Shown: positions 10,401 through 19,167 of the stretch, piece after piece | Numbering within the stretch: position 1 is the first letter of the stretch | Layout: every line of letters begins with the position of its first letter | Origin: Eubacterium sp. | Lineage (GTDB): Bacteria > Bacillota > Clostridia > Lachnospirales > Lachnospiraceae | DNA length: 64,000 nt | Assembly: GCA_024690665.1 (NCBI GenBank) | Contig: JAILOU010000044.1 | Coordinates: 38,845 to 102,844, forward strand | Reading direction: 5' to 3' | Position numbers and translations under genes: made by a program | The notes under the pieces: model-generated | Seen by the model: the letters and a program-made list of their open reading frames with translations, nothing else | The model's database searches: none | What the model was told of the DNA's origin: nothing

Positions 10401-11161
10401 CCTGGAAGTCTGTAACCGGCGCGGATGGCTATAAGTTGTATTATTCAACCAACGGAAGTAAATATACGAAGCTTGCAACCATAACATCCGGTACTTCATA
10501 CACGGATACGAAGACTTACTCCGGAGATGAAATCTATTACCGCGTAAGGGCATATGCTTCGCAAACCGGAGCAAAAGGATATGGTAGCTATGGCAAAGTC
10601 GGCGGCTATAAGATTATGCTTAATAGCACATCGGATGCACAAAATGTTACGGTAGCGCAGATGGTTTCCTTTTATAATGCAAGCGGTGTAACTTATCCGG
10701 CATCAACATATAAGAGCAAAGGGGCAGCAACCATCGAAGAATTCTGCCAGATTGTATACGACGAAGCTTCGACAGAAGGCGTTAAGGCAGAAGTGCTGTT
10801 TGCACAGATCTGCTTAGAGACAGGATGCTTAAAGTTCGGTGGTATGGTTAAGGCCAGTCAGTGTAACTTTGGCGGCCTTGGAGCAACCGATGGAAGTGAT
10901 GGAAGCAGCACTGCGACATTTTCATCTGTTACCGAAGGGGTACGGGCACAGGTACAGCATCTGAAAGCATATGCAAGTTATTCGGGGGATACACTGGAAA
11001 ATACATGTGTGGATACCAGATATAACTATGTGACAAAAGGAATCTCACCATACATCGAGACCTTATCGATTCCAAACAATCCATATGGTGTGGGCTGGGC
11101 ATCAGACTCTGCTTATGGAACCAAGCTAAAGGCAAATATTACATCGATTAAGGCACAATAA
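7421..11161 (+). CDS. Secreted wall hydrolase: N-acetylmuramoyl-L-alanine amidase, FnIII-like repeats, C-terminal glucosaminidase-type domain
   Basis: The 1246-residue protein begins with a signal peptide (MLKLKKVLASILCAGMVVTGLG), then an acidic linker rich in Glu, then an Amidase_3 domain at about 205-410: VVLDPGHD (zinc His), ADIYVSLHLNSA (second His) and VIVEHCYQ (catalytic Glu). From about 425 to 1070 there are roughly seven repeats of about 90-95 residues with the pattern W...GYxxYRSTxxSGxYxK...YxDxxxxxGxxYYYKVRAY, which are FnIII-like modules rich in Ser, Lys and Tyr. The last about 170 residues (TIEEFCQIVYDEASTEGVKA, LFAQICLETG, FGGLGATDGS) resemble a GH73-type glucosaminidase. One protein could therefore cut both the peptide and the glycan bonds of peptidoglycan. 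The ribosome site is weak and distant (AAAGGA 14 nt away). Confidence 0.9.
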   Translation: MLKLKKVLASILCAGMVVTGLGEYGVVFAGEETAEETGEAVTYLVVNTPAVEYGEAEEILVGTGEDLEVAEAELVFENTEINQEYEMTQATISESSVLFSYAYEDENMQGEYRVSGIEFTMKDGQSEYYSMDDLAIEAVFGLGVAVLSEPDAYAEDEETAEAIENTEIVATDEEGEVLSEEDLTEALTTAAASTTVQSVARASSANKIVVLDPGHDSTHCGTHVNSLAEETLVLKIAQYCKAELETYKGVTVYMTRTTSACPYSGTTSSQDNAKRVDYANSVNADIYVSLHLNSAASSSASGAEVYYPNSNGENSTQKAAGTNGSKLASAIQDELVSVGLADRGTKIRNSESGDSFSDGSLMDYYGVIRRAKTYGIPAVIVEHCYQSSTSDASTYLTTNAGLKKLGVADATGIATYLGLSKSSSGSSISYVQSKSTSKLKVAWTKTSDATGYYVYRSTSKSGSYSKVKSVTSGSKLTYTDSNVTSGKTYYYKVQAYNSSKKYSKSAAVAGTVLSKVTLSSAKSTKTGSITLKWAKISGVTGYKIYQSTDNKTFSKVKTVKGASTVTASVSVSSGVKYYYKIRAYKKNGSVKDYGAYSSVKSAISLAKTKATLTTSTASALTISWKKIAGCKGYIIYRSTKSSSGYKKIAKVTSASTLTYKDSSVSADTTYYYKVKAYKKYSGGTNKATASKCVSGKTSSVISITKTQAKSSKKMKLTWSKVSNATKYEVYRSTSASGTYKKLATVSKSKVSYIDKTATAGTTYYYKVRAKLSSGYTSYSGVKAAKTVAAPVIKKVYGTSTTKIKIKWGKVTGASGYKIYRSTKSSSGFKQIATVSGGSNLSYKDTGLTAAKTYYYKVKACVVNNSVTGYSSASKAQGTATYTNSTSLTVAKSASGAKVSLTWKSLSTAQGYYVYRSTAKSSGYTKVATVSGKSTVTYKDTTTSGGKTYYYKIRPYKTGYNAKSSGKMSSAVAVEVLKKATISKVQRVAKGTTITWKSVTGADGYKLYYSTNGSKYTKLATITSGTSYTDTKTYSGDEIYYRVRAYASQTGAKGYGSYGKVGGYKIMLNSTSDAQNVTVAQMVSFYNASGVTYPASTYKSKGAATIEEFCQIVYDEASTEGVKAEVLFAQICLETGCLKFGGMVKASQCNFGGLGATDGSDGSSTATFSSVTEGVRAQVQHLKAYASYSGDTLENTCVDTRYNYVTKGISPYIETLSIPNNPYGVGWASDSAYGTKLKANITSIKAQ

Positions 11162-11171
11162 TGTGATAGCA

Positions 11172-11209
11172 GAAGAACGAAAGGGCAACTTTTCGTTCTT
11201 CGTTAATTT
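11172..11209 (+). terminator. Terminator-like hairpin after the amidase gene
   Basis: GAAGAACGAAA pairs perfectly with TTTCGTTCTTC; the T-tract that follows (GTTAATTTT) is interrupted, so strength is uncertain. Confidence 0.7.
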
Positions 11210-11232
11210 TATGACAAAATAATTTTACAATG

Positions 11233-11241
11233 TGCTATACT
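11233..11241 (+). promoter_or_regulatory. Extended -10 promoter for pyruvate kinase
   Basis: TGCTATACT matches the TGnTATAAT extended -10 form about 34 nt before the AUG; no good -35 at 17 bp, as is allowed for extended -10 promoters. Confidence 0.55.
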
Positions 11242-11274
11242 TAAGGAAAATAATTTGCAATGAGGAGGAACACT

Positions 11275-13029
11275 ATGGGACAATACCGAAAAACCAAGAT
11301 TATCTGCACACTTGGACCGGCAACGGATCAGGGCGATACTTTAAAGCAGCTGATGCTTGAAGGGATGAATGCGGCAAGATTTAACTTTTCACACGGAACA
11401 CATGAAGAGCAAAAAGTAAGGTTAGATAAAGTAAAAGAATTAAGAGAAGAATTGAACCTGCCGATTGCAACGGTATTGGATACCAAAGGACCGGAGATTC
11501 GACTTGGCAATTTTAAAAATAAAAAAGAAGAATTAAAAGAAGGACAGTTATTCACACTTACGACAAGGGACGTAGAAGGAACGAATGAAATTGCATCAGT
11601 AACCTATAAAGAATTAATTGATGATATTTCAGAAGGACAAAAGATTCTAATTGACGATGGACTCATTGGGATGGAAGCTGTCAGAATGACTGAGGATGAA
11701 ATCATCTGTAAAGTTCTAAATGACGGCGTTGTATCAGATCATAAGGGAGTCAACGTGCCGGATGTACATCTGTCAATGCCGTATATCAGTGAAAAAGACA
11801 GAGCGGATATTATATTTGGAATTGAACAGGGATATGACTTTATTGCGGCATCCTTTGTACGAACCGCAAAGGATGTGATTGAGATTCGAAAGATTTTAAA
11901 AGAGCATGGTTGTAATTCGATTAACATCATATCGAAGATAGAAAACCGCGAAGGGGTTAACCATATCGATGAAATCATTCAGGTGTCCGATGCAATTATG
12001 ATTGCAAGAGGGGACATGGGCGTTGAGATTCCATTTGAAGAAGTGCCGGCGATTCAAAAGATGATTATTCGAAAGGTGTATCTGGCAGGTAAGCAGGTAG
12101 TGACAGCAACGCAGATGCTTGATTCGATGATGCACAATCCGAGACCGACCAGAGCCGAAGCTGCCGATGTGGCAAATGCAATCTATGACGGAACCAGTTC
12201 CATTATGTTATCCGGAGAGACGGCAGCAGGAAAGTACCCGGTAGAGGCGCTTCAGACGATGGTCAAGATTGCCAAGCAGACAGAAGATCATATTGATTAC
12301 AAGGATAAAAGTTCACGACGTCGCCGCCAGGCAGAGCCGGATATTACAAAGGCAATCTCGCATGCAACCTGTACAACGGCTGCGGATCTGGATGCAGCCG
12401 CAATCGTAACGGTAACAAAGAGCGGATTTACTGCCAGAATGATTTCCAGAAATAGACCGAATTGCCCGATTATCGGTTGTTCGACAGAAGAGACGACCTG
12501 TCGTCAGCTGGCATTGTCCTGGGGCGTTTGTCCACTGCTTGTTGAGCATGCAGACAGCGAAGAACTGCTACTGGGAACCGGTGTAGATGCAGCACTTAAG
12601 GCGGGGCTGATCAGACAGGGCGATCTGGTGGTCATCACAGCCGGTATTCCGCTTGGCGTATCCGGCACAACGAATACGATTAAGGTTACAACGGCAGGAC
12701 ATATTACACTTCGTGGAACCGGTATCGGAACGCAGGAAGTAGATGGTAATGTCTGTATCTGCAAAAATATTGAAGAACTAAAAGACAACTTTAAAAGCGG
12801 AGATATTATTGTTGCCAAAGAGACGAATAACGAGATGCTGTATCTGATGAAGGAGGCTGCCGGTATTATTGTTGAGGACGAACACTCGGAATGTCATGCG
12901 GCCGTTGTGGGACTGACGCTCGATAAGCCGGTGCTGATTGGAGCAAGACATGCCACAGAAATCTTGAAAAATGGAGCATATATCGCACTGGATGCGGCAA
13001 ATGGAGTTGTAAAATACAAGACAGACTAA
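11275..13029 (+). CDS. pyk: Pyruvate kinase with C-terminal PEP-utilising domain
   Basis: Last step of glycolysis: PEP + ADP to pyruvate + ATP. I start at ATG 11275 (MGQYRKTKIICTLGPA) because AGGAGG lies 5 nt upstream; the ATG at 11260 overlaps that ribosome site. Motifs: CTLGPAT, MNAARFNFSHGTHEE, VLDTKGPEIRLG, IIAARGD-type IMIARGDMGVEIP, and SGETAAGKYPVEA. After the usual pyruvate-kinase C-domain there is an extra about 110 residues (SGDIIVAKETNNEML, EDEHSECHAAVVGL) that resembles the PEP-utiliser mobile domain found on Bacillus-type enzymes (about 585 residues). Monocistronic or followed by the small helical gene 63 bp downstream. Confidence 0.97.
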   Translation: MGQYRKTKIICTLGPATDQGDTLKQLMLEGMNAARFNFSHGTHEEQKVRLDKVKELREELNLPIATVLDTKGPEIRLGNFKNKKEELKEGQLFTLTTRDVEGTNEIASVTYKELIDDISEGQKILIDDGLIGMEAVRMTEDEIICKVLNDGVVSDHKGVNVPDVHLSMPYISEKDRADIIFGIEQGYDFIAASFVRTAKDVIEIRKILKEHGCNSINIISKIENREGVNHIDEIIQVSDAIMIARGDMGVEIPFEEVPAIQKMIIRKVYLAGKQVVTATQMLDSMMHNPRPTRAEAADVANAIYDGTSSIMLSGETAAGKYPVEALQTMVKIAKQTEDHIDYKDKSSRRRRQAEPDITKAISHATCTTAADLDAAAIVTVTKSGFTARMISRNRPNCPIIGCSTEETTCRQLALSWGVCPLLVEHADSEELLLGTGVDAALKAGLIRQGDLVVITAGIPLGVSGTTNTIKVTTAGHITLRGTGIGTQEVDGNVCICKNIEELKDNFKSGDIIVAKETNNEMLYLMKEAAGIIVEDEHSECHAAVVGLTLDKPVLIGARHATEILKNGAYIALDAANGVVKYKTD

Positions 13030-13092
13030 TTGTTAAGAAAAAGCAGATAACTGCCGAAATATAAGTTGAAGAAGTAAAAAGGTGGTGAGCAG

Positions 13093-13698
13093 ATGTCAAC
13101 TTCATTTAGCATTACAGGTGCAAGTGCTTTAAAAACGGATTATTTTCTCCGTCAGTACTATGGAAATGATCGAAATCTTCGAAGTTCAAGTACAGGACGT
13201 TCGGGAGAAAAGGATCGAAATCTTGCAATCGCAGATTCCAAGGCGCTTAGAGAGGCCGTTAAGGATCTGAAAAAAGATGTAAGTAAAGAAGATGAGAACG
13301 CACTTGTTGAAGCGTCAGCACTGCTTAATACCTATAATAACCTGATGGATTCAACGGAAGATATTGATGATAAACAGGTGAAGGCAGTTAAAAAGAAGCT
13401 TAATAAACTCCTTGATAAGTATCAGGACGAACTTGAGGACATGGGGATTACGAGAAAAGAATCCGGGGAAATCGAAGTTGATAAAGATAAATTTGAAAAT
13501 ACAGATACTGAAGAACTTAAGAAGTTATTTTCAAAAGATTCCGGATTCTCTAAAAACTTAGCTTCATTAACCAAGAAGATGCAGGAGGTTTCGATCAACT
13601 ATCGAGACCGCATTAATCACATCGAACAGATGATGAGTCAGAATAATAAAGCGAATACATCACAAAGCGATTCAACCGCTGTTGATGTCTCGATATAA
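13093..13698 (+). CDS. Helical protein of unknown function, weakly FliD-like
   Basis: 201 residues, soluble and highly charged, no signal peptide. The N-terminus (STSFSITGASALKTDYFLRQYYG) is followed by long amphipathic helices. The segment DELEDMGITRKESGEIEVDKDKF then LKKLFSKDSGF resembles in pattern the C-terminal region of flagellar cap proteins (a short 'GIt...G.i.vD..K' then a helical tail), but no FliD body is present. AAGGTGG lies 7 nt before the ATG. No flagellar gene lies in this window, although a chemotaxis receptor follows 3.7 kb later. I do not assign a function. Confidence 0.75.
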   Translation: MSTSFSITGASALKTDYFLRQYYGNDRNLRSSSTGRSGEKDRNLAIADSKALREAVKDLKKDVSKEDENALVEASALLNTYNNLMDSTEDIDDKQVKAVKKKLNKLLDKYQDELEDMGITRKESGEIEVDKDKFENTDTEELKKLFSKDSGFSKNLASLTKKMQEVSINYRDRINHIEQMMSQNNKANTSQSDSTAVDVSI

Positions 13699-13705
13699 AA
13701 GGATG

Positions 13706-13746
13706 AAGTGCCGCGTTGGACATAGGAGTCAGCGCGGTGCTTTTTG
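13706..13746 (+). terminator. Terminator after the helical protein gene
   Basis: AGTGCCGCG pairs with CGCGGTGCT around a loop of about 18 nt, followed by TTTTTG. Confidence 0.75.
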
Positions 13747-13880
13747 TTAAAAAAATAGGGCATATATTCCTAAAAAATGCCGGAAATTTCGCATTTAGGC
13801 TATGAAAAAGAAGGAAAAAATAATACAATAGGACTAAGATGACTGGTACACCAAGGGGATATTAGAGTGAGGATGTAGAT

Positions 13881-16800
13881 ATGGAGAACAACGCATACGA
13901 TAGTCTGACCGGATTGCCGAATATGAATTATTTTCTGGAACTGGCAGATGAAGGAATGAAAGATATATTTGAATCGGGAAAGTATCCCGCGATGCTTTCC
14001 TTTAATTTGAATGGCCTTAAGATGTTCAATCAAAAGTATGGGATTGAAGAAGGGCAGAATCTGATTATTTCCTTTGGCAGGATTTTGGAAAAGTATTTTG
14101 AAAGAAAGTGTAGTTCAAGATTTGGAGAAGACCATTTTTATGCGTTTGCGGAAAGTACCGGTGTAGAGTTTAGACTGTATCAGATATTTGATGATCTTAG
14201 AAATCTTAACAATGGAAGAAGCCTGCCGGTTCGTGTCGGAATCTATGTGCCGTCAGGATTTGGAGATGGGATCACGTCTGCAATGGCTTGCGACAGAGCC
14301 AGAACGGCCTGCGATATGGATCGCAAGACATATGAGTCAAAGTTTACCTATTTTACAAAGCAGATGGAACAAGATGCCAAAGAACGCGACTATATCTTAA
14401 ATAACCTGGATGAAGCAATAGAAAAAGGTTATATTAAAGCTTTCTATCAGCCAAAGATTCGAGCGCTTGATGGAAAGTTGTGCGGTGCGGAAGTGCTTGC
14501 AAGATGGGATGATCCGGTCTATGGTTTTATGGCGCCTGCTTCTTTTATTCCAATCTTAGAAGACAGTAATCTGACTTATAAGTTAGATCAATATATTCTA
14601 GAACAACTATCCAAGGATTTAAAAAATGCCATGCAAGAGGGAAAACCGATTGTGCCGGTGGCAGTGAATCTGTCGCGAACAGATTTTGAAATGACCGACC
14701 CTTTGCAGGTTATGATGCGGATTGCCGCAGAGTCAGGGGTTCCTCGTAAGTTCTTTCGAATTGAGATTACGGAATCGACCGTTATGCAAGATCCGGGCGG
14801 GATGAAAGAGATTGTAGAGCGGTTTCAGCATGCCGGATTCGCGGTGGATATGGATGACTTTGGAAGTGCATATAGTTCTCTTGCAATGCTTCGGGAATTT
14901 TCCTTTAATTCCATTAAGATTGATATGGGATTTTTACGAAACTTTAACACGCGAAGCAAGACAATCTTGCAGTCGATAGTCTGTATGTCTAAGAGTCTTG
15001 GGATGCATACGGTTGCAGAAGGCGTTGACAATGAAGAACAGTTTCAGTTCTTAAAGTCTATTGGATGCGAGATTATCCAGGGATATTATTTTGGAAAGCC
15101 GGCTCCGTTTGCCCGCTTCAACGAGGAGGTAATGGAGAAAGGAATTGCAACAGAGTCAGAATTAGAATGGGAATTCTATAACGAAATCGGTCTCGAAGAT
15201 CTTGTGACGGATGAACCTATTGCATTGCAATACTTTGATGGAAATACATTTGAATTAGTGTTTTATAACGGACCATATAAGGAAATTGTTACGTTAAATG
15301 GTTATACCATGGAAAATGTGGTCGATCAGACACTCAATACCCAGCAAAAACCATTAAACAGACAATTTCGGGATATTTTAAGTCGTGCAATGCAAAGCAG
15401 CCGCGAAGAATCGCTGGCATTTGTCTCAAACGACCGCTATTACTTTGTACGTGTTAAGATGCTTGCATCTTACGAGCATGGCTGCATGTTTAAGGTAGTA
15501 CTAAAGGATATAACCTTTGAAAAGGAAGTAGAAGCGAATCTGGATTCCAATAAAGGACAGGCGTTTAGAATTCAAAGTGATGATAATTCAATCTGGAACT
15601 CTTTTGTTGATAATATTGATATCAAGATCTTTTGGAAAGACGATAAAAGACGGTTTTTGGGTGCCAGTAAGTCGTTTTTAGATTACTACGGAATTGAATC
15701 GTTATCAACAATCATTGGTAAGACCGATGAAGATATTGGCTGGAATACCAGAGAAGAGAAGTATAAAGCCGACGAATACCGTGTGTTAAACGGAGAAGCA
15801 ATTCATAAATCAGTGGGCGAAACAATTGTCAATGGGATTGTACGCAAGATTCAGGCCACAAAGTTTCCAATCGAAAGAGGAGGAAGAGTTGTTGGTCTTA
15901 TCGGATATTTTGTCGATATTGAAGCAGATTTAAACCGGTATCAGCACGATTCGCGAGTGATCTTTACCAACCAGTACAAGAATGCAACAACTCTGGATAA
16001 TGCATTGTTGCCGGGAGAGTTGATGATAGAGATGAACCAGGATATTCCGGTTGGTTATTCGATATTAAAGGCTGTTATGGAAGATGAGAAAATTGTGGAT
16101 TTGCAGTATCTGTATGCCAATAAAAGGTTCTGCGATGCATTTGGACAAAAACAGCAGATGATTATCGGACAAAGATTTTCTGAGGTTTATGGAACCGGAT
16201 GTGAACGATGGATTGAGCGGGCCGGGAAGGTGTTGCTTGAAAACAAGCAGCTTCGTAAAAGCGAATACGTAGAGAGATTAAATCACTGGGTGAACTTTAT
16301 TATTGCTCCGACCAAGGTGCCGGGATACTGTGTGAATATCAGTGTATTCAACGATAGCGATGGTATTGAGCAGCAGGAAATGAGAAAAAATGCAACCAGA
16401 GATGATATCGTGATACGAATCGCGAAGATGATGAATGTGGATGCCGACTATGATAGTCTGATGAATCATGTTCTAAAGGAACTAAGCAGTGTGATTAGCG
16501 CGCAACGTCTTCAGATTATGGAGATACGAGATGGAATTGAAAAACATTTCTTTGAGTGGTGTGCAGAGTCAGTTACGCCTATGGAAAGGCTGACGCATCA
16601 TATGTCGGAGGCAGAACGCAGGGCGTGGAGTAACGTGCTGCGTGAAGACGGTATTATAGATATAGAGGATGTAGAAGAGTTAAGAGATACGGCGCAGATT
16701 CTCTATCAGCGATTAAGAAAATGGAATATTTATAATCTGTATGCGGTGCCATTTTACAGTCGGGGAGAATTAACGGGATTCATCAGTGCGGCCAATTACG

Positions 16801-17360
16801 ATCTGGACGGGGAAATTGACGTCAAGAGTCTGCTAGAGGCAATCTCGACCTTTATAGCAAATAAGATGTTTAGTTATCAGCTGCTTGCACAACTTGACCA
16901 TGTCAGTCACTTTGATGCTTTGACCGGAGTTCAAAATCGTAATGCATATCTGGCAACATGCAAGAAATTCGAAGAAATGCGGATACCGCTCGGTGTGATT
17001 TTTACCGATTTAAATGGATTAAAAGAGCGAAATGATAAATTCGGGCACAAACAGGGAGATATTTTCTTGATAGATGTTGCAAATATCTTATGTGACCTTT
17101 ATGATGTTGAAAAGGTGTACCGCGTCGGGGGAGACGAATTCGTTGTGTTACTTCCCGGCAAGAGTGAGGTGGAATTTGCAAGGGATCGTGTGAAACTTGA
17201 GAATACTTTAGCCGAGAGTCCGCATGTAAGTTTATCACCTGGATTTGCCTGGACGGAAGATTCGGCCAAAATTGTGGAAACCATCAACGCCGCTGATAAA
17301 GCGATGTATGAATATAAGATGGACTATTATAAAAGTCATGAAAGAAGAAAGGAGCGTTAG
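13881..17360 (+). CDS. Cyclic-di-GMP signalling protein: degenerate GGDEF, EAL, PAS-like/GAF, second GGDEF
   Basis: 1159 residues, no membrane segment. Residues 1-165 form a GGDEF fold whose signature is RFGEDHF (80-86), so this copy should be inactive. An EAL phosphodiesterase domain follows (about 170-410): E204 (EVLAR in place of EALxR), N263 (NLSR), EITES at 295-299, DMDDFGSAYSS (D325/D326), K346 (KID), E380 (AEGV); these retained residues suggest it can hydrolyse c-di-GMP. The middle has PAS-like segments (about 430-560, 590-710 and 720-830) and a GAF-like region (about 850-1010). The C-terminal GGDEF has an intact RVGGDEF at 1081-1087 and LTGVQNRN, so synthesis is also possible. The architecture EAL before an active GGDEF is unusual. 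It ends 32 bp before a chemotaxis receptor gene. Confidence 0.9.
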   Translation: MENNAYDSLTGLPNMNYFLELADEGMKDIFESGKYPAMLSFNLNGLKMFNQKYGIEEGQNLIISFGRILEKYFERKCSSRFGEDHFYAFAESTGVEFRLYQIFDDLRNLNNGRSLPVRVGIYVPSGFGDGITSAMACDRARTACDMDRKTYESKFTYFTKQMEQDAKERDYILNNLDEAIEKGYIKAFYQPKIRALDGKLCGAEVLARWDDPVYGFMAPASFIPILEDSNLTYKLDQYILEQLSKDLKNAMQEGKPIVPVAVNLSRTDFEMTDPLQVMMRIAAESGVPRKFFRIEITESTVMQDPGGMKEIVERFQHAGFAVDMDDFGSAYSSLAMLREFSFNSIKIDMGFLRNFNTRSKTILQSIVCMSKSLGMHTVAEGVDNEEQFQFLKSIGCEIIQGYYFGKPAPFARFNEEVMEKGIATESELEWEFYNEIGLEDLVTDEPIALQYFDGNTFELVFYNGPYKEIVTLNGYTMENVVDQTLNTQQKPLNRQFRDILSRAMQSSREESLAFVSNDRYYFVRVKMLASYEHGCMFKVVLKDITFEKEVEANLDSNKGQAFRIQSDDNSIWNSFVDNIDIKIFWKDDKRRFLGASKSFLDYYGIESLSTIIGKTDEDIGWNTREEKYKADEYRVLNGEAIHKSVGETIVNGIVRKIQATKFPIERGGRVVGLIGYFVDIEADLNRYQHDSRVIFTNQYKNATTLDNALLPGELMIEMNQDIPVGYSILKAVMEDEKIVDLQYLYANKRFCDAFGQKQQMIIGQRFSEVYGTGCERWIERAGKVLLENKQLRKSEYVERLNHWVNFIIAPTKVPGYCVNISVFNDSDGIEQQEMRKNATRDDIVIRIAKMMNVDADYDSLMNHVLKELSSVISAQRLQIMEIRDGIEKHFFEWCAESVTPMERLTHHMSEAERRAWSNVLREDGIIDIEDVEELRDTAQILYQRLRKWNIYNLYAVPFYSRGELTGFISAANYDLDGEIDVKSLLEAISTFIANKMFSYQLLAQLDHVSHFDALTGVQNRNAYLATCKKFEEMRIPLGVIFTDLNGLKERNDKFGHKQGDIFLIDVANILCDLYDVEKVYRVGGDEFVVLLPGKSEVEFARDRVKLENTLAESPHVSLSPGFAWTEDSAKIVETINAADKAMYEYKMDYYKSHERRKER

Positions 17361-17392
17361 GAAAAGACTATTGTTAACGAGAGGAGTAATTT

Positions 17393-19117
17393 ATGAAAAA
17401 CAATAATAAGAAGAAAATGAGTATGTATGTTACGCTGTTGCTTTACGCATTAATTCCGATGCTTGCAGTATGTATCATCTTGGGCGTTACCACATCAATG
17501 AAAGCAAAGTCGGAAATTGAGACAATGATGCATAACTATATGTACTCAATGGCTCAGGCTGAGGGAGTTGCTTTATATGAGGAGGGGCAGCTTTCGAGCA
17601 TGGACAAAGTGTTAGAGCAAGAGTTTTTGACAAGCTTTTGTGAAGATATCGCAATTGAAGATGTAGAATCTTCATACGCTTATGTGGCTAATGCTGATGC
17701 AACAATGTTATATCATCCAACTGCTGAAAAAATCGGCGAACAAGTGTCAAATGAGGTGGTGCTTGGAGTCTGTGCAGATATGAAAGAAGGAAAAACGATT
17801 GAAACAGATGTGGTCAGCTATGAATTCGACGGAGAAACAAAGTATGCAGCTTACTATGTAGCGCCGGATTCTTCCTTTGTTATGGTAATCTCTGCGGATG
17901 AGAGCGATGTTATGGCCGGAGTAAAACATATGGTGATGGCAACGCTGATTATTGCACTGATTGTGGTGGTCGCAGTTATTTTCTTTGCAATTATGATTGG
18001 ACGAGTAATTTCCAGACCTCTGGTACAGGTATCAGAGGCAACCAAAGTACTTGCAAGCGGAGACCTTACGGTAAGCTACAATCATATTAATTCACATATT
18101 AAGGAAACCCGTGATATCGTGGATGCAAGTGTAACGCTTCGTAATGCACTTGGCGGCGCAATCGGAACCGTAACGAATTCAGAAAGTGCATTAGATCTTG
18201 CGGTTGTGGATGTTGATGAAAAGACAGCATTTAATGTAACCAGCGTTTCACAGATTTCAGAAGCTATTAATGAGGTTGCAGAGACATCACAATCTGTTGC
18301 GGAAAGCGCACAGACGATGGCGGAAAAGGCATTAGATCTTGGTTCTCATGTGGATCAGCTGAATGAAAATGTTAGCAGACTTAAGGATGCGGCCGATGAA
18401 ATCGGTTCTGCGAACGAAGAGGCTGTTCATTACATGGAGACTGTTATGTCATCAAGTGATGAGTCTGTAAACGCAGTTGCAGATATTACGCAAAAGATTT
18501 CAGATACGAATGAAGCGGTTGAAACCATTTCCGCATGCGTACAGATGATTGAGGATATTACAAGTCAGACCAATCTGTTGTCGCTTAATGCGTCAATTGA
18601 GGCTGCAAGAGCCGGAGAAGCCGGAAGAGGATTTGCCGTGGTTGCAGAAGAAATCAGACAGCTGGCCGATCAGTCCGGAGAATCTGCTAAGGAAATCAGA
18701 ACCATTGTAGAGCGTGTTACACAGCTGTCCGGACAAACGGTGGATGTGGCAAGTCAGGTGGCAGAGATTATTGCAAAAGAGCAAGAATATATCTCACAGA
18801 CACAAGAGAAATTCACGGTGCTTTCGCAGTCGGTTGAAGTCAGCACGCACGAAATCGAAGAAATTTCACAGATGGCTTCCGGATTAAATCAGATTAAGGA
18901 TGAACTTACGAATTCAACCAGTGATCTTGGTGCAATTTCTGAAGAACTTGGAGCAAGTGCCGAGGAAGTTAGTGCTTCTTGTCAGACCGTTGCAGAGGCT
19001 TGTACCGATACACAGGCCAGAACGGAAGAGATGAGAGCAGTTAATGAAGGGCTTGTAGAAGCTGTAAACTTCTTTAAATTAGATGAACAAGCAGAAATAG
19101 AAGAAGACGAGATTTGA
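17393..19117 (+). CDS. Methyl-accepting chemotaxis protein
   Basis: Transmembrane chemoreceptor that controls CheA. Two membrane segments (about 12-32 and 183-206) bracket an extracellular Cache-like sensor ([41 protein letters not shown]). A HAMP domain follows ([22 protein letters not shown]), then the cytoplasmic signalling helices with the hallmark hairpin tip [32 protein letters not shown]. Length (574) is usual. GAGGAG lies before the ATG. Its presence indicates a motile host. Ligand unknown. Confidence 0.96.
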   Translation: MKNNNKKKMSMYVTLLLYALIPMLAVCIILGVTTSMKAKSEIETMMHNYMYSMAQAEGVALYEEGQLSSMDKVLEQEFLTSFCEDIAIEDVESSYAYVANADATMLYHPTAEKIGEQVSNEVVLGVCADMKEGKTIETDVVSYEFDGETKYAAYYVAPDSSFVMVISADESDVMAGVKHMVMATLIIALIVVVAVIFFAIMIGRVISRPLVQVSEATKVLASGDLTVSYNHINSHIKETRDIVDASVTLRNALGGAIGTVTNSESALDLAVVDVDEKTAFNVTSVSQISEAINEVAETSQSVAESAQTMAEKALDLGSHVDQLNENVSRLKDAADEIGSANEEAVHYMETVMSSSDESVNAVADITQKISDTNEAVETISACVQMIEDITSQTNLLSLNASIEAARAGEAGRGFAVVAEEIRQLADQSGESAKEIRTIVERVTQLSGQTVDVASQVAEIIAKEQEYISQTQEKFTVLSQSVEVSTHEIEEISQMASGLNQIKDELTNSTSDLGAISEELGASAEEVSASCQTVAEACTDTQARTEEMRAVNEGLVEAVNFFKLDEQAEIEEDEI

Positions 19118-19133
19118 GTCTGATATATAAGAA

Positions 19134-19167
19134 AGTAGCAGTCGTTTAATGACTGCTACTTTTTTTT
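19134..19167. terminator. Bidirectional terminator between the chemoreceptor and MFS genes
   Basis: AGTAGCAGTC pairs with GACTGCTACT, followed by T7 on the plus strand. The hairpin also encodes the last codons (Ser-Ser-Ser-His-stop) of the converging MFS gene. Confidence 0.9.
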
